64,000 bases of DNA, from the NCBI RefSeq assembly GCF_006335145.1, contig NZ_VDMN01000001.1, positions 62,001 through 126,000 on the forward strand. Direction: 5' to 3'. Source of the stretch: Aliirhizobium smilacinae. Its GTDB lineage: Bacteria > Pseudomonadota > Alphaproteobacteria > Rhizobiales > Rhizobiaceae. The stretch's first letter is position 1, and each line of letters opens with the position of its first letter. The notes under the pieces were generated by a model that did not search any database, was not told the DNA's origin, and saw only the letters and a program-made list of their open reading frames with translations. Shown in pieces: positions 20,437-29,400 of this stretch. The position numbers were made by a program, and so were the translations under genes.

Positions 20437-21506
20437 GACCGCCCTATACCAACGATCCCTCCGGGCGTCGCCCGGCCGCATTCCAGGTCGAAGGCGAGAA
20501 CGATCAGGACAAGGCCACGCCTCAACCTGTGCGCCGACCAAAAAGCTTCGACCAGCCCGTGACGGTCATAGCGGACGAGGACGATCCGTTTGCCGGTGCC
20601 GACCTCGATTCGGCTGCCCTGCCCGTCGCGGAGCCGAGATCGCGGAAGCGTTTCTCATTTATCGGGCTGGCGACGGCGGCGCTCGGCACCTTCCTGTCGC
20701 TTGCCTTCGGGCTTTGGGCGGACCAGGTGGTGCGCGATCTTTTCGCCCGCGCCGACTGGCTCGGTTATGCCGCCATCACGGCACTGTCGCTGGCACTGTT
20801 CGGCCTGCTGGTCATCGTCGGGCGGGAAATCATGGGGATAGCCCGGCTTGCCGCCGTACAGAGCCTCAAGACCGAGGCAGAAGAGGCGGCGGCCTCCGTC
20901 CAGTCCCATCAAGCGCGCAAGGTGGTCGAGCGTCTGGTATCGCTCCTCAGTCACCGGGCGGAGACCGTCAAGGGTCGAACGGCTCTCGACGGCACCAGGG
21001 ACGATATTATCGACGGACCGCATCTTCTCGATCTGGCCGAGCGCGAACTGCTGACACCGCTCGACCGCAAGGCACGCGGCCTCATTCTCAACGCCTCGAA
21101 ACGGGTCGCGGTCGTAACCGCCATCAGCCCCCGCGCGATCGTCGATCTTTCCTATGTGCTGTTCGAGGTCACCCGTCTCGTGCGTGCCATGGCCGAGCTT
21201 TATGGTGCCCGGCCTGGCAAACTCGGCCTGCTGCGGCTGATCCGGGATGTCATCGCGCATCTGGCGGTGACAGGTTCGATTGCCGTCGGTGACGGGCTTG
21301 CGCAACAGGTTCTCGGTCATGGACTTGCCTCGCGGCTGTCGCGCCGGCTCGGCGAAGGCGTCATCAACGGGCTGTTGACGGCACGAATCGGGATAGCCGC
21401 CATGGACCTTTGCCGACCGCTGCCGTTCCGTGCCCTGCCCCGACCGGGGATCGGCGATTTCATGTCCGATATCGTCGCTGCCGGACGCACGGACGAGAAG
21501 GATTAG
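20433..21506 (+). CDS. YcjF/TIGR01620 family membrane protein (DUF697)
   Basis: A 357-residue inner-membrane protein. About 70 polar N-terminal residues precede two transmembrane helices (FSFIGLATAALGTFLSLAFGL and WLGYAAITALSLALFGLLVIVG), then a cytoplasmic helical region with RELLTPLDRKARGLILNASKRVAVVTAISPRAIVDLSYVLFEVTRLVRAMAELYGARPG, the DUF697 core. It overlaps the YcjX GTPase gene by 4 bases and is expected to work with it. No biochemical role is established for the pair. Confidence 0.88.
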   Translation: MRPPYTNDPSGRRPAAFQVEGENDQDKATPQPVRRPKSFDQPVTVIADEDDPFAGADLDSAALPVAEPRSRKRFSFIGLATAALGTFLSLAFGLWADQVVRDLFARADWLGYAAITALSLALFGLLVIVGREIMGIARLAAVQSLKTEAEEAAASVQSHQARKVVERLVSLLSHRAETVKGRTALDGTRDDIIDGPHLLDLAERELLTPLDRKARGLILNASKRVAVVTAISPRAIVDLSYVLFEVTRLVRAMAELYGARPGKLGLLRLIRDVIAHLAVTGSIAVGDGLAQQVLGHGLASRLSRRLGEGVINGLLTARIGIAAMDLCRPLPFRALPRPGIGDFMSDIVAAGRTDEKD

Positions 21507-21621
21507 CCCCTTCCTGGACACTTGGCGGGCGCCGAAAGATACGAAGCATTAACCATTCTCGCTTAATTTCGGCCCCACTAAACATTGCCGCGCCAGCGGA
21601 ACGTCCCAAGGGGAAAGCCTC

Positions 21622-22179
21622 ATGTATTCGCGCTTCTTTTCGCTTTTCGGCGGGCTTGCCGCTTTGACTTTGGTCACCTCGGCTCCGGCATTCGCTCCGC
21701 AGGCGGAAGCAGCATCCCGCGACCAGGTCTTCTTCCAGTCCGTCGCCGGCGTGTGGAAGGGGCCGGGCGAAATCGTCGCCGGCAAATACAAGGGTACGAA
21801 ATTCAGCTGCAACCTGACCGGCTCGTCGTCTCCCGACGGTGACACGGGCATCAAGCTCGACGGCACCTGCCGGGTCGGCGTCTTCCAGCAGCCCATGTCT
21901 GCGGTCATCACTCAGAGCGGCCGCGGTTACACCGGGAAATTCCTCGATGGCGCCGAAGGCAAGGGGCTCGACATCGTGTCCGGTTCCGTCAGCGGCGACA
22001 AGGTCGTGATGGGCATCAACCGTGCCAAGCTCAATGGCGCCATGGTCGCCAGCCTGCGTGGCGAGAACAAGATGAACATCACCATCTCGGTGAAGGTGGA
22101 AGACCAAATGGTGCCGGTCATCGGCCTGTCGCTCGACCGTGACCTCGACTCGATCGCCGTTGGTGCGATCAAGGAATAA
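21622..22179 (+). CDS. Exported conserved hypothetical protein
   Basis: A 185-residue protein with a Sec signal peptide (MYSRFFSLFGGLAALTLVTSAPAFA). The mature part is rich in beta-forming, glycine-containing segments (GVWKGPGEIVAGKYKGTKFSCNLTG, GYTGKFLDGAEGKGLDIVSGSVSGDKVVMGINR) suggesting a small periplasmic beta-barrel or lipocalin-like fold; two cysteines could form a disulfide. AAGGGG precedes the ATG by about 8 bases. I do not recognise a named family. It is a single gene between ycjF and the convergent folate operon. Confidence 0.75.
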   Translation: MYSRFFSLFGGLAALTLVTSAPAFAPQAEAASRDQVFFQSVAGVWKGPGEIVAGKYKGTKFSCNLTGSSSPDGDTGIKLDGTCRVGVFQQPMSAVITQSGRGYTGKFLDGAEGKGLDIVSGSVSGDKVVMGINRAKLNGAMVASLRGENKMNITISVKVEDQMVPVIGLSLDRDLDSIAVGAIKE

Positions 22180-22246
22180 TTCGGTCCTCAGGCGCAGACA
22201 ATCATGCGACCGAGTTGATTATCCACTTTAAGATTTCTATCCATCT

Positions 22247-22282
22247 CACTCTTTGAAAACGGAATCCTGTTTTCAAAGAGTG
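22247..22282. terminator. Hairpin between exported hypothetical gene and folK, no T-tract
   Basis: CACTCTTTGAAAAC (22247-22260) and its exact complement (22269-22282) flank an 8-base loop. It ends 3 bases before the folK stop codon at 22286. The arms are AT-containing and no run of Ts follows on the plus strand, so it may block transcripts poorly or protect 3' ends. Confidence 0.55.
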
Positions 22283-22285
22283 CTA

Positions 22286-22831
22286 TCAGCTGGCCGTGGC
22301 AATCTGCCGCCACCATAATCCGTCCGGCTTTGCGATACTGATTCCGGTCGAATTCAGACTGCCCGCCCAGCTTTGCGCCTGACGCTCGTTGATCATCATC
22401 TGCGGCACAAGATCGGCAAGTGGCAGCATGACGAAAGCACGTTCGGTCATGCGCGGATGGGGAAGTTCCAGTGTCGGTGTCTTCTGTACCCGATCACCAT
22501 AGGTCAGCAGATCGATATCCAGTGTTCTCGGCCCCCAGCGCTCCGTACGAACACGCTTCATTTCACGTTCCAGCGCAAGACAGAGATCAAGCAGTTCCTC
22601 CGGCTCCAGCTCCGTTTCGATCAGCGCGCAGCAGTTGAAGAAATCGGCCTGGTCGGTCTTGCCCCATGGCGGCGTCAGATAAAGCCGGGAAACGGTGGCC
22701 ACGCGACAATCCTGTCGCGTGTCGATCGCCTGCAGCGCATGCGCCATCGCCGATGCCGGATCGCCGATATTGCCGCCCAGCCCGAGAGCCGCGGCTTCCC
22801 ATTTGTGCATATCAGACCGGGTGTTCAACAC
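22286..22831 (-). CDS. folK: 6-hydroxymethyl-7,8-dihydropterin pyrophosphokinase
   Basis: A protein of up to 181 residues that transfers pyrophosphate from ATP to hydroxymethyl-dihydropterin in folate synthesis. It shows ALGLGGNIGDPASAM, the substrate loop YLTPPWGKTDQADFFN, and the signature RWGPRTLDIDLLTYGD with the Mg-binding aspartates. GGAGG lies within the end of folB; it is 3 bases from GTG 22831 and 6 bases from TTG 22828, so TTG is an equally good start, and ATG 22810 lacks a site. It overlaps folB, as last gene of folP-folB-folK. Confidence 0.93.
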   Translation of the reverse strand: MLNTRSDMHKWEAAALGLGGNIGDPASAMAHALQAIDTRQDCRVATVSRLYLTPPWGKTDQADFFNCCALIETELEPEELLDLCLALEREMKRVRTERWGPRTLDIDLLTYGDRVQKTPTLELPHPRMTERAFVMLPLADLVPQMMINERQAQSWAGSLNSTGISIAKPDGLWWRQIATAS

Positions 22832-23177
22832 GCACCTCCACGTAATCGAGAATGCCGGCGATCGGTACGCTCGGCTTGCGGATTGCCACCTCGACTCGGC
22901 GGATCAGCGGCGACCAGGCCGTGAGCCCGAGAGCCACGTCATTGGCAAGAGCCTCGATTAGATTACGACGGCTGCCGGTCACGATTTTTTCGACCAGTGC
23001 ATAGGCCAGCCCGTAATGAACGGTCTGCTCGACCTCGTCGGAAACGAGCGCATCCCCCGCTTCGACGTCCAGAACGACATCGACGAGGAAGCGCTGGCCA
23101 AGGGCCGCTTCCTGCTCGAAAACCCCGTGGCGCGCGTAAAAGGCGCAATTCTTCAAGGTGATCTGATAAATGGCCAT
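22812..23177 (-). CDS. folB: Dihydroneopterin aldolase
   Basis: A 121-residue enzyme that cleaves dihydroneopterin to hydroxymethyl-dihydropterin. The opening MAIYQITLKNCAFYARHGVFEQEAALGQRFLVDV contains the family motif with the active-site glutamate of HGVFEQE, and the C-terminal WSPLIRRVEVAIRKPSVPIAG has the KP-x-A/P-I element. An AGGAG site is 7 bases before the ATG. The start overlaps the folP stop by one base (TGATG) and its end overlaps folK, indicating translational coupling. Confidence 0.93.
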   Translation of the reverse strand: MAIYQITLKNCAFYARHGVFEQEAALGQRFLVDVVLDVEAGDALVSDEVEQTVHYGLAYALVEKIVTGSRRNLIEALANDVALGLTAWSPLIRRVEVAIRKPSVPIAGILDYVEVRVEHPV

Positions 23178-24049
23178 CAGTTTTCTCCTGCCTGTTCGAC
23201 CGCACGGCCTGCATCAATCACTGCATCAGCCATTCGCATGGCGTCGAGATTGCCGGCCACGTTGTGGACCCTGAATATGGACGCACCGGCCAGCCGCAGC
23301 ATCGCAGTCGTGGCAGCCGTCGCAAAATCCCGCTCTGTCGCCACGTCACGCGCGGCAATCGCACCGACAAACCGTTTTCTCGACGTGCCGATGAGAAGCG
23401 GAAAGCCCAGGGAGTGAAGCTCGCCGCAACGCGCCATCAGTTCGCTTTCCTGCTCCCGCCTCTGGACGAAGCCGAATCCGGGGTCCAGCACGACCGCATC
23501 GTCCTTGATGCCGGCGGCTTTCGCCATATCCAGCGACTGGCCGAAAAACATCAACTCGTCCTCGATAATATCCGCACGATGGTCGTCACGGCCGCGGGCG
23601 GTGTACATGATGCAAATGCCGGCGCCGCTCTCAGAAACGACATGCGCCATCTCCGCATCGTGCCGCAGGCCGTAAACGTCGTTGATCAGATGGGCACCGG
23701 CCGCGATGGCAAGCCTCGCAGTTTCGGCGCGATAGGTGTCGACGGAAATCAGGGCGTCGGTGTCGCGCGCCAGTTTTTCGATGACCGGCAGGACGCGGTC
23801 CTGCTCCTGCGCTGCCGTCACCGGTTCAGCACCCGGCCGTGTCGACTCGCCGCCGATATCTAGAATGGATGCGCCGTCGCGTATGCAGGCAAAGCCATGA
23901 TCGACGGCCTCGCCGACGTCGATGAAACGGCCGCCATCGGAAAAGCTGTCGGGCGTGACGTTGACGATCGCCATGATGTGGCCGCTTGCACCGAGCGTCA
24001 GACTGCGGCCGTGCGCAAGGCGCCAGACGCTGTTGCGCGACGATGCCAC
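23177..24049 (-). CDS. folP: Dihydropteroate synthase
   Basis: A 290-residue TIM-barrel enzyme joining hydroxymethyl-dihydropterin pyrophosphate and p-aminobenzoate; target of sulfonamides. Motifs in order: IMAIVNVTPDSFSDGG, GASILDIGGESTRPGA, LISVDTYRAETARLA, HLINDVYG, VVLDPGFGF and FPLLIGTSRKRFVG. The GTG at 24049 is selected because it gives a normal length and begins just before the conserved WRLAHGRSLTLG. The open frame continues to 24250, but that part would overlap the start of the divergent DUF922 gene and shows no conserved sequence. Confidence 0.92.
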   Translation of the reverse strand: MASSRNSVWRLAHGRSLTLGASGHIMAIVNVTPDSFSDGGRFIDVGEAVDHGFACIRDGASILDIGGESTRPGAEPVTAAQEQDRVLPVIEKLARDTDALISVDTYRAETARLAIAAGAHLINDVYGLRHDAEMAHVVSESGAGICIMYTARGRDDHRADIIEDELMFFGQSLDMAKAAGIKDDAVVLDPGFGFVQRREQESELMARCGELHSLGFPLLIGTSRKRFVGAIAARDVATERDFATAATTAMLRLAGASIFRVHNVAGNLDAMRMADAVIDAGRAVEQAGEN

Positions 24050-24164
24050 CGGCCATCCATCTTTTTGAAAGTAACGCAAATTTTCATGCCTTCGTGTTGC
24101 ACTTGCGCAGGCTATGCCCCAAGCTCGTTTCAACTTCAACGTACCAGGCCAGAGAATGTTTTTG

Positions 24165-24776
24165 ATGCGCAGAGTACACCGCGTTTTCGGTGCAGCCTTT
24201 CTACTCTGCGTGATCTCCGTTCCGGCGCAGGCAGAGCCTCTCATCACCAAGACCTATTCCTATTTCCGCATCGGCGGCCGCAAGGCCGAAGACCTCGACA
24301 AGGAACTGGAACGCCACGGCCCGGTCACCAAGACCAGCGGACACAGGCATCCTGGCGCCACGGAAATCAAGTTCGGTGGAGAGGTGACCTATGTGGAGCG
24401 CAGCGGACGATGTTCCGTCGGCGGCGCCAAGGTGACGTTGCGTACCCACATCATCCTGCCGCGCTGGAGCAATGGCGGCAAGGCGGCAAAAGATCTGCGC
24501 TTCATCTGGGGCACGCTGTCATCCGATATCAAACGGCATGAGGAGCGACATGCCGAGATCGCCCGCAACTATGCCCGCGTGCTGGAGAGGGATCTGCTTG
24601 ATTTACCTGACCGCAAGACCTGCGACGACGTCGAAGCTGCCGTGACCGAAACGACCCGGCTCGTTCTCGCCGAACACGACAAGCAGCAAGCCCGCTTCGA
24701 TCAGGTCGAGGCGAAAAACTTCGATGCCCGCATGGCGCGGCTGCTGCAATATCGCATCGACCAACGGTCGCAATAA
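24165..24776 (+). CDS. Secreted DUF922 family putative zinc protease
   Basis: A roughly 203-residue exported protein. The N-terminus MRRVHRVFGAAFLLCVISVPAQA is a signal peptide. The body matches the DUF922 layout: TKTYSYFRIGGRKAEDLDKELERHGP, a beta region with two cysteines, and SDIKRHEERHAEIARNYARVLE, in which HEERH fits an HExxH-type zinc-protease motif predicted for this family. ATG 24156 three codons earlier is an alternative start. Proteolytic activity has not been shown for most members. The gene is divergent from folP with a very short shared promoter region. Confidence 0.8.
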   Translation: MRRVHRVFGAAFLLCVISVPAQAEPLITKTYSYFRIGGRKAEDLDKELERHGPVTKTSGHRHPGATEIKFGGEVTYVERSGRCSVGGAKVTLRTHIILPRWSNGGKAAKDLRFIWGTLSSDIKRHEERHAEIARNYARVLERDLLDLPDRKTCDDVEAAVTETTRLVLAEHDKQQARFDQVEAKNFDARMARLLQYRIDQRSQ

Positions 24777-24889
24777 GCGGCGTCAGGGCGCTGTTGCGAT
24801 CGAAGCTTGCGCGAGGCTTGCGCCGACACCTGTGAATAAGGGGTGATTTGTTGCGATGGTGCAGGGATTGCCAATCATCTATATATTAG

Positions 24890-25125
24890 TCAAGAGTTAC
24901 ATACATAAGATTAAGTGGGCTGTCGGCTTTATCCGCTGCACCATAGCTTCCATCGGCTGATGCCGGCCTCGACCTGTCCGGTCTGTATTCCGCGAATGGC
25001 GTTTTTATCTGCCGCGTTCCCTTCGTTCCCCTGGCGCGTAACTCAGCCGCAGGTGTCACCTCCCTCGCCTGCCGGCCGTGCGCCTACCTCGCCTCGCTCA
25101 CTCATATTGAGCGAGGCTATTTTTT
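24890..25125 (+). ncRNA. Candidate structured small RNA with intrinsic terminator
   Basis: The 370-base gap between the DUF922 stop (24776) and ferredoxin stop (25147) has no convincing coding frame but shows strong secondary structure. GGCGC (25033-25037) pairs with GCGCC (25080-25084), enclosing GCCGCAGG (25046-25053) paired to CCTG-C-CGGC (25068-25076). It ends at a textbook terminator (25091-25117 plus T run). The terminator lies 315 bases past the nearest upstream coding stop, so it more likely ends a separate plus-strand transcript. The 5' end is a guess from the AT-rich stretch near 24875-24910. I cannot assign a family; 6S RNA or a rhizobial alpha-r sRNA are possibilities to test. Confidence 0.45.
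25091..25123 (+). terminator. Intrinsic terminator of the candidate small RNA
   Basis: GCCTCGCTCA (25091-25100) pairs exactly with TGAGCGAGGC (25108-25117) around a 7-base loop, followed by TATTTTTT. The T-tract is only on the plus-strand side, so it stops plus-strand transcription. Confidence 0.9.
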
Positions 25126-25146
25126 GACCGGGAAATGGGTCTCGAA

Positions 25147-25467
25147 TCAGGCCTGGCGCTCAGGGATGTTGACGATGAGGCCATCAAAATCGGCCTTCAT
25201 CTTGATCTGACAGGAAAGGCGCGACGTCGGTCGTACTTCGAAAGCGAAGTCGAGCATATCCTCTTCCATCGGTGCCGGCGGACCGACCTTCTCTGTCCAT
25301 TCGTCATCGACATAGACATGACAGGTGGCACAGGCACAGGCGCCGCCACATTCCGCATCGATGCCGGGAACCGAATTGCGTACGGCATTCTCCATCACCG
25401 TCGAACCGTTATCCACGTCGAGTTCGAAGCGTGTGCCGTCGAAGGCTACGATGGTCAATTTCGTCAT
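25147..25467 (-). CDS. [2Fe-2S] ferredoxin, adrenodoxin type
   Basis: A 106-residue electron-transfer protein. The cluster ligands follow the C-x5-C-x2-C spacing of adrenodoxin/ISC ferredoxins in [16 protein letters not shown], with the fourth cysteine in SRLSCQIKM. The C-terminal [12 protein letters not shown] is typical of this class. Rhizobial homologues serve iron-sulfur assembly or cytochrome P450-type partners; no isc/suf gene is adjacent, so its partner is not indicated. It is convergent with the candidate small RNA. Confidence 0.92.
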   Translation of the reverse strand: MTKLTIVAFDGTRFELDVDNGSTVMENAVRNSVPGIDAECGGACACATCHVYVDDEWTEKVGPPAPMEEDMLDFAFEVRPTSRLSCQIKMKADFDGLIVNIPERQA

Positions 25468-25606
25468 ATTGGGAAGATCCGGGTTGGGGGCATGACCCCT
25501 TGGAAGCCTTGGGTAAACTTCGTCTCTGCCACCAAACTGCCGGGTCAGTCAATCGCGCGGGCGACGCCGGCTTTGCTGCCGGCGTCGGAGCGGCAAAAGG
25601 ATAGCG

Positions 25607-26005
25607 TCAGCGGCAAAGGCCGGTGATAAAATTTTCGGCCTCTATGACGGCAGAATGAAGCGTGGCCATCGACGCCGCGTCGCCGGGTTCGGCTTCGAGA
25701 CGTCCGGCTGCGGTGGAAACCTTGAAGGCGCCGACGGCATTGGCCGACCCCTTCAGCCGGTGGGCAAGGGCTGTCACAGTCGCGGCTTCGGCAATCGCGA
25801 TCTCCTGCACGAGGCCGCGCGCCTGGCGGGCGAACATCTGCAGAATCTCGGCTTCCAGCGCCTTGTCACCCATTGTCTGGTTTGCCAGATGCACAAGGTC
25901 GATCGGCCGGTCCCTCGACGGGGACGCAGTCCTGTGATTGTCGGGAGATTCAAAAGCGATACGGGCTGCCATTGCCATCTGATTGTTTCCTTGCTTTATA
26001 GTCAT
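25607..26005 (-). CDS. Hpt-domain phosphotransfer protein
   Basis: A 132-residue protein. After about 35 poorly conserved residues comes a four-helix Hpt domain (residues 36-130) with the phospho-accepting histidine in TALAHRLKGSANAVGAFKVSTAAGRLE. No other domain is present, so it is a stand-alone phosphorelay intermediate that would pass phosphate between a hybrid kinase receiver and a response regulator. The ATG at 26005 has GGAG 5 bases upstream. It is divergent from the giant ring protein gene, sharing a 437-base regulatory region. Its partners are not visible here; it is not ChpT, which has a different fold. Confidence 0.85.
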   Translation of the reverse strand: MTIKQGNNQMAMAARIAFESPDNHRTASPSRDRPIDLVHLANQTMGDKALEAEILQMFARQARGLVQEIAIAEAATVTALAHRLKGSANAVGAFKVSTAAGRLEAEPGDAASMATLHSAVIEAENFITGLCR

Positions 26006-26442
26006 CTCAACTCCGAATTGTCCGTCGGAGCCATGGCTATCCCGTTAAATTTCGGCACAAACGCGGCGCAAATCTTCGCAAATGGTTAATTTGCGTTAAA
26101 GTGCCGTGATCGCAGGGGTTTCACCCTGAAGCATGGTTTAAATCCTGTTAACAAGACCAGTCGGCCGGTACCACGATGACGCGTTTCGTTTGTGCGAAAA
26201 GCCTGACTGTGCCACTACAATACGGTTCAATGGGTCACTGGAACATTGTGGTGACCGATGTGGGACGGCCGGTAAGCTTTCATTATCATCCATTTGAAAG
26301 AACGACCGTCGAATGAAATTGTAATAGGCGATCCAAAGCCCTAGGGCTGACGATCTCCGGCATGAGTATTCCACTCAAACGATCTGCAGGCGGCAGCAAG
26401 TCGAGTGGAATGCCGGGCGAGTATGTAACGAGGCGTAACCGC
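26006..26442. promoter_or_regulatory. 437-base divergent regulatory region, Hpt gene / growth-pole ring gene
   Basis: No coding frame is convincing. Two TTAA-N6-TTAA dyads (26086-26099, as ATGGTTAA...TTAA, and 26138-26151, followed by C) resemble CtrA sites, although the classical spacing is N7. A GGTCAC-N12-GTGACC inverted repeat spans 26233-26256. The plus-strand ring gene would have a leader of up to about 300 bases. These are pattern matches; no binding is established. Confidence 0.45.
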
Positions 26443-29400
26443 ATGGCGAAGAACACCACCAATGAATCTATCGATGAAACGGCATTTCAGGCATTGGAAG
26501 ATGCGCTGAAGATCGATTTCAACGATGAACCGCCCCGCGACAAGTCCCCGTCGTCCGCCTCGGAGGCCAGAGTGTCTGACACGCTACGATCCCGCCCTGC
26601 CCCCTCTCAACCCGCATCACCGCGTCGCGAAGCGGCTGCGGACGCGCCACGCCAGTCCTCAGCGGACACGGCGGCGCGTCAACCGGCCTTCGAGCCGGCC
26701 AATGATGCAGGCCGTCGCAACACTGCGTCGATCATGCGCGCGCTCGACGGTGGGTCGATGCGCGGCGCGATCCGCAATGCGCTGATCATCTCCGTTCTCT
26801 GGGCGGTCGCAGGCGTCGGCCTCGGTCAACTGCTCTATGGCGGAGCACTTTTCGAAATCACATCGGTTGCAGGCGTTCTCGCCGCTCCGGGCCTCGTGGC
26901 GCTTGCCGTCGGCATCTTTGTGCCGATCCTGCTTTTCTTCGCCTTCGCCATCATGATGGCCCGCGCGCAGGACCTGCGAAATGCCGCCCGCTCCATGGCC
27001 GAAGTCGCCCTGCGACTTTCGGAACCGGAAACCATCGCCTCCGAGCGCATCATGAGCGTCGGTCAGGCGGTGCGCCGCGAAGTCTCGGCAATGAACGAGG
27101 GTATCGAGCGCACCATAGCCCGCGCCTCGGAACTGGAAGTACTCGTTCACTCTGAAGTCAACGCACTCGAGCGCAGCTATAGTGACAACGAGATGCGCGT
27201 GCGCGGCCTCGTTCAGGAGCTAGGCTCCGAGCGCGAAGCGATCGTCAATCACGCCGAGCGCATCCGCTCGTCGATGGTCGGCGCGCATGACCAGCTCAAG
27301 GAAGAACTGGCGCTCGCAACCGAGGAAATCTCGATCCGTCTCGCCACATCTGGCGAAGCCTTCGCCTCGATGATCGATACCCGCGCTGCAGCTTTGATGG
27401 AAAAGTCGGACGCTGCCGGCGAAGCTTTGGCTTCGCTGCTTGCGACCAAGACGGAAAACCTGATCGACACGCTGACGACATCGGGCATGGCGCTGTCGAC
27501 CGAGTTCGACATCCGCCTGGAAATGCTCGGCTCGACCCTGTCCGACAAGGGCGATGCGATCCTGTCCTCTTTCGAGACTCGTGCATCCACTCTCGACGCC
27601 AATACCGAAAAGCTAAATGCGGCACTTGCCGACCGCACGCGTCAGCTGAACGAAACGCTGATTGCCCGCACACGGGAAATCACCGAAGGTCTGTCGAACA
27701 GCGAAAAGACGATCACTGGCTCGCTCGACGGCGTGATCACCGCTCTCAACCGTTCGCTCGACGACAAGAGCAGCTCCTTCCGTCAGAGCCTGCAGTCTGC
27801 AGCCGACGATGCGGTCATGGATCTCGATCTACGCACCGGCTTCTTCGAAGAGCGCCTGCACACGACGATCGGTCATCTCAGCACGTCGTTCGACGAAGGC
27901 CTGTCGCAGTTCACCTCTGCCTTCGACCAGCGCGCCGGCAGCCTTGACAGCAAGCTGATGGACAGCCTCGCGCGGATCAACGAGACCGTCGCCGGCGGTC
28001 ACGAAGCGATCGACGGTATCCTCTCGACCAGCATCGAACGGATCGGCAATGCGCTGACCGACCAGCAGTTCGCCCTCGCCACAACGCTTGGAACGGGCCA
28101 GGAAGTGCTCGATTCGATGCTGGAGAGCCGCTCGAAGGAATTCTCCGACGCGCTTGCCGCGCGCAGCAGCGAAATCAGCGGCGCATTCGGCGACGCGCAC
28201 AACAAGATCGACACGATCATGGCAGCGCGCAGCGGCGAAATTTCCGCCAGCCTCGCCGACAGCCAGAAGCGTTTCGAAGACAGCATTTCCGACCGCACCT
28301 CGGCGATCATCACCTCCGTTACGGAAAGCCATGAGCGCTTTGCCGGCGCGGTCGACGAAAAGGCCGGAGCCTTGCAGTCGCTGATGGCGGAGACGCCGGA
28401 TCGCCTCGCCTCGATCCTCGACCAGAAGAGCGAAGCGATCACCCGCGCCCTGTCCGAAAGCGAACTGCGCCTGACCGACGAGATGGACAAGCGCGCCACC
28501 GCGCTCGATACCACGCTCGCCTCCAACCGTGATCGCCTGTCGGAAATCCTCGACGACAAGTCGATGGAAATCGCCACCTCGCTGTCGCTGCACGAAGATC
28601 GCCTCACCACGACGCTGACCGACCACGCATCGAGCGTCGTCACCACGGTCGCCGACGCGGATACGCGTCTGGAAGAAGCTTTTGCAAAACGCGCCGAGGC
28701 TATCCGCGAGGCCTTTGCCGACAACCAGCTCAACCTCGACATTTCGCTCGAAAGCCGCACGGCTGAGCTCGCCACCCTGCTCCAGAGCGGCAGCGATCGC
28801 CTCGAACAGACCGTCGGCGGTGCTGCCGGCCGGATCGAGACGGCACTGACCGAAGGTACCGAGCGCTTCGATGCGACGATGGGCAATGGCCTGCAGCGCA
28901 TGGATACCTCGCTTGCTTCGGCCAATGAGAAACTGAGCACCGCCCATGAGCAGATGGTGTCGTCGCTCAGCGAAAAGCATGGTCAGATCGCCACTTCGCT
29001 CACCGCAGCGCATGAGCAGATCACCTCGTCTCTCGGGACGGCTCACGATCAGATGGCATCATCGCTCGATGCTGGCCATGACCGGATTTCCGGAACGCTT
29101 GGCACGGCCGCTCGGCAGATCAGCGAAACGCTTTCGACCAGCGGCGAGCAGCTTGCAGATTCAGTCGGTTCTGCTCATCTGCGCATGGCCGACGTTCTTG
29201 GACAAGCGAGCCGCGAGATGTCGGAAACGCTCGACGCCGGCCACGACCGCCTGCGCACGACGCTGGACCAGCGTAGCGCCCATATATCGAGCACGCTGAC
29301 TGACGCCCGCGACCAGATCGACACCCTGATGATGGATCAGGCCACCACGATCGGCACGACGATTGCCACCAGCGCCGGCATGCTGGAAATGTCGCTCGAA

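Noticed and set aside
24915..25127. Possible 70-residue peptide (MGCRLYPLHHSFHRLMP...)
   Set aside because: No ribosome binding site, composition unlike a real protein, and the frame runs through the terminator hairpin; the region fits an RNA better.
28900..29300. Tandem DNA repeats inside the ring gene (recurrent histidine-glutamine-methionine units)
   Set aside because: Protein-level repeats (for example AHEQ..SSL) are evident but the DNA copies are diverged, so this is a feature of the protein rather than a recent tandem duplication.
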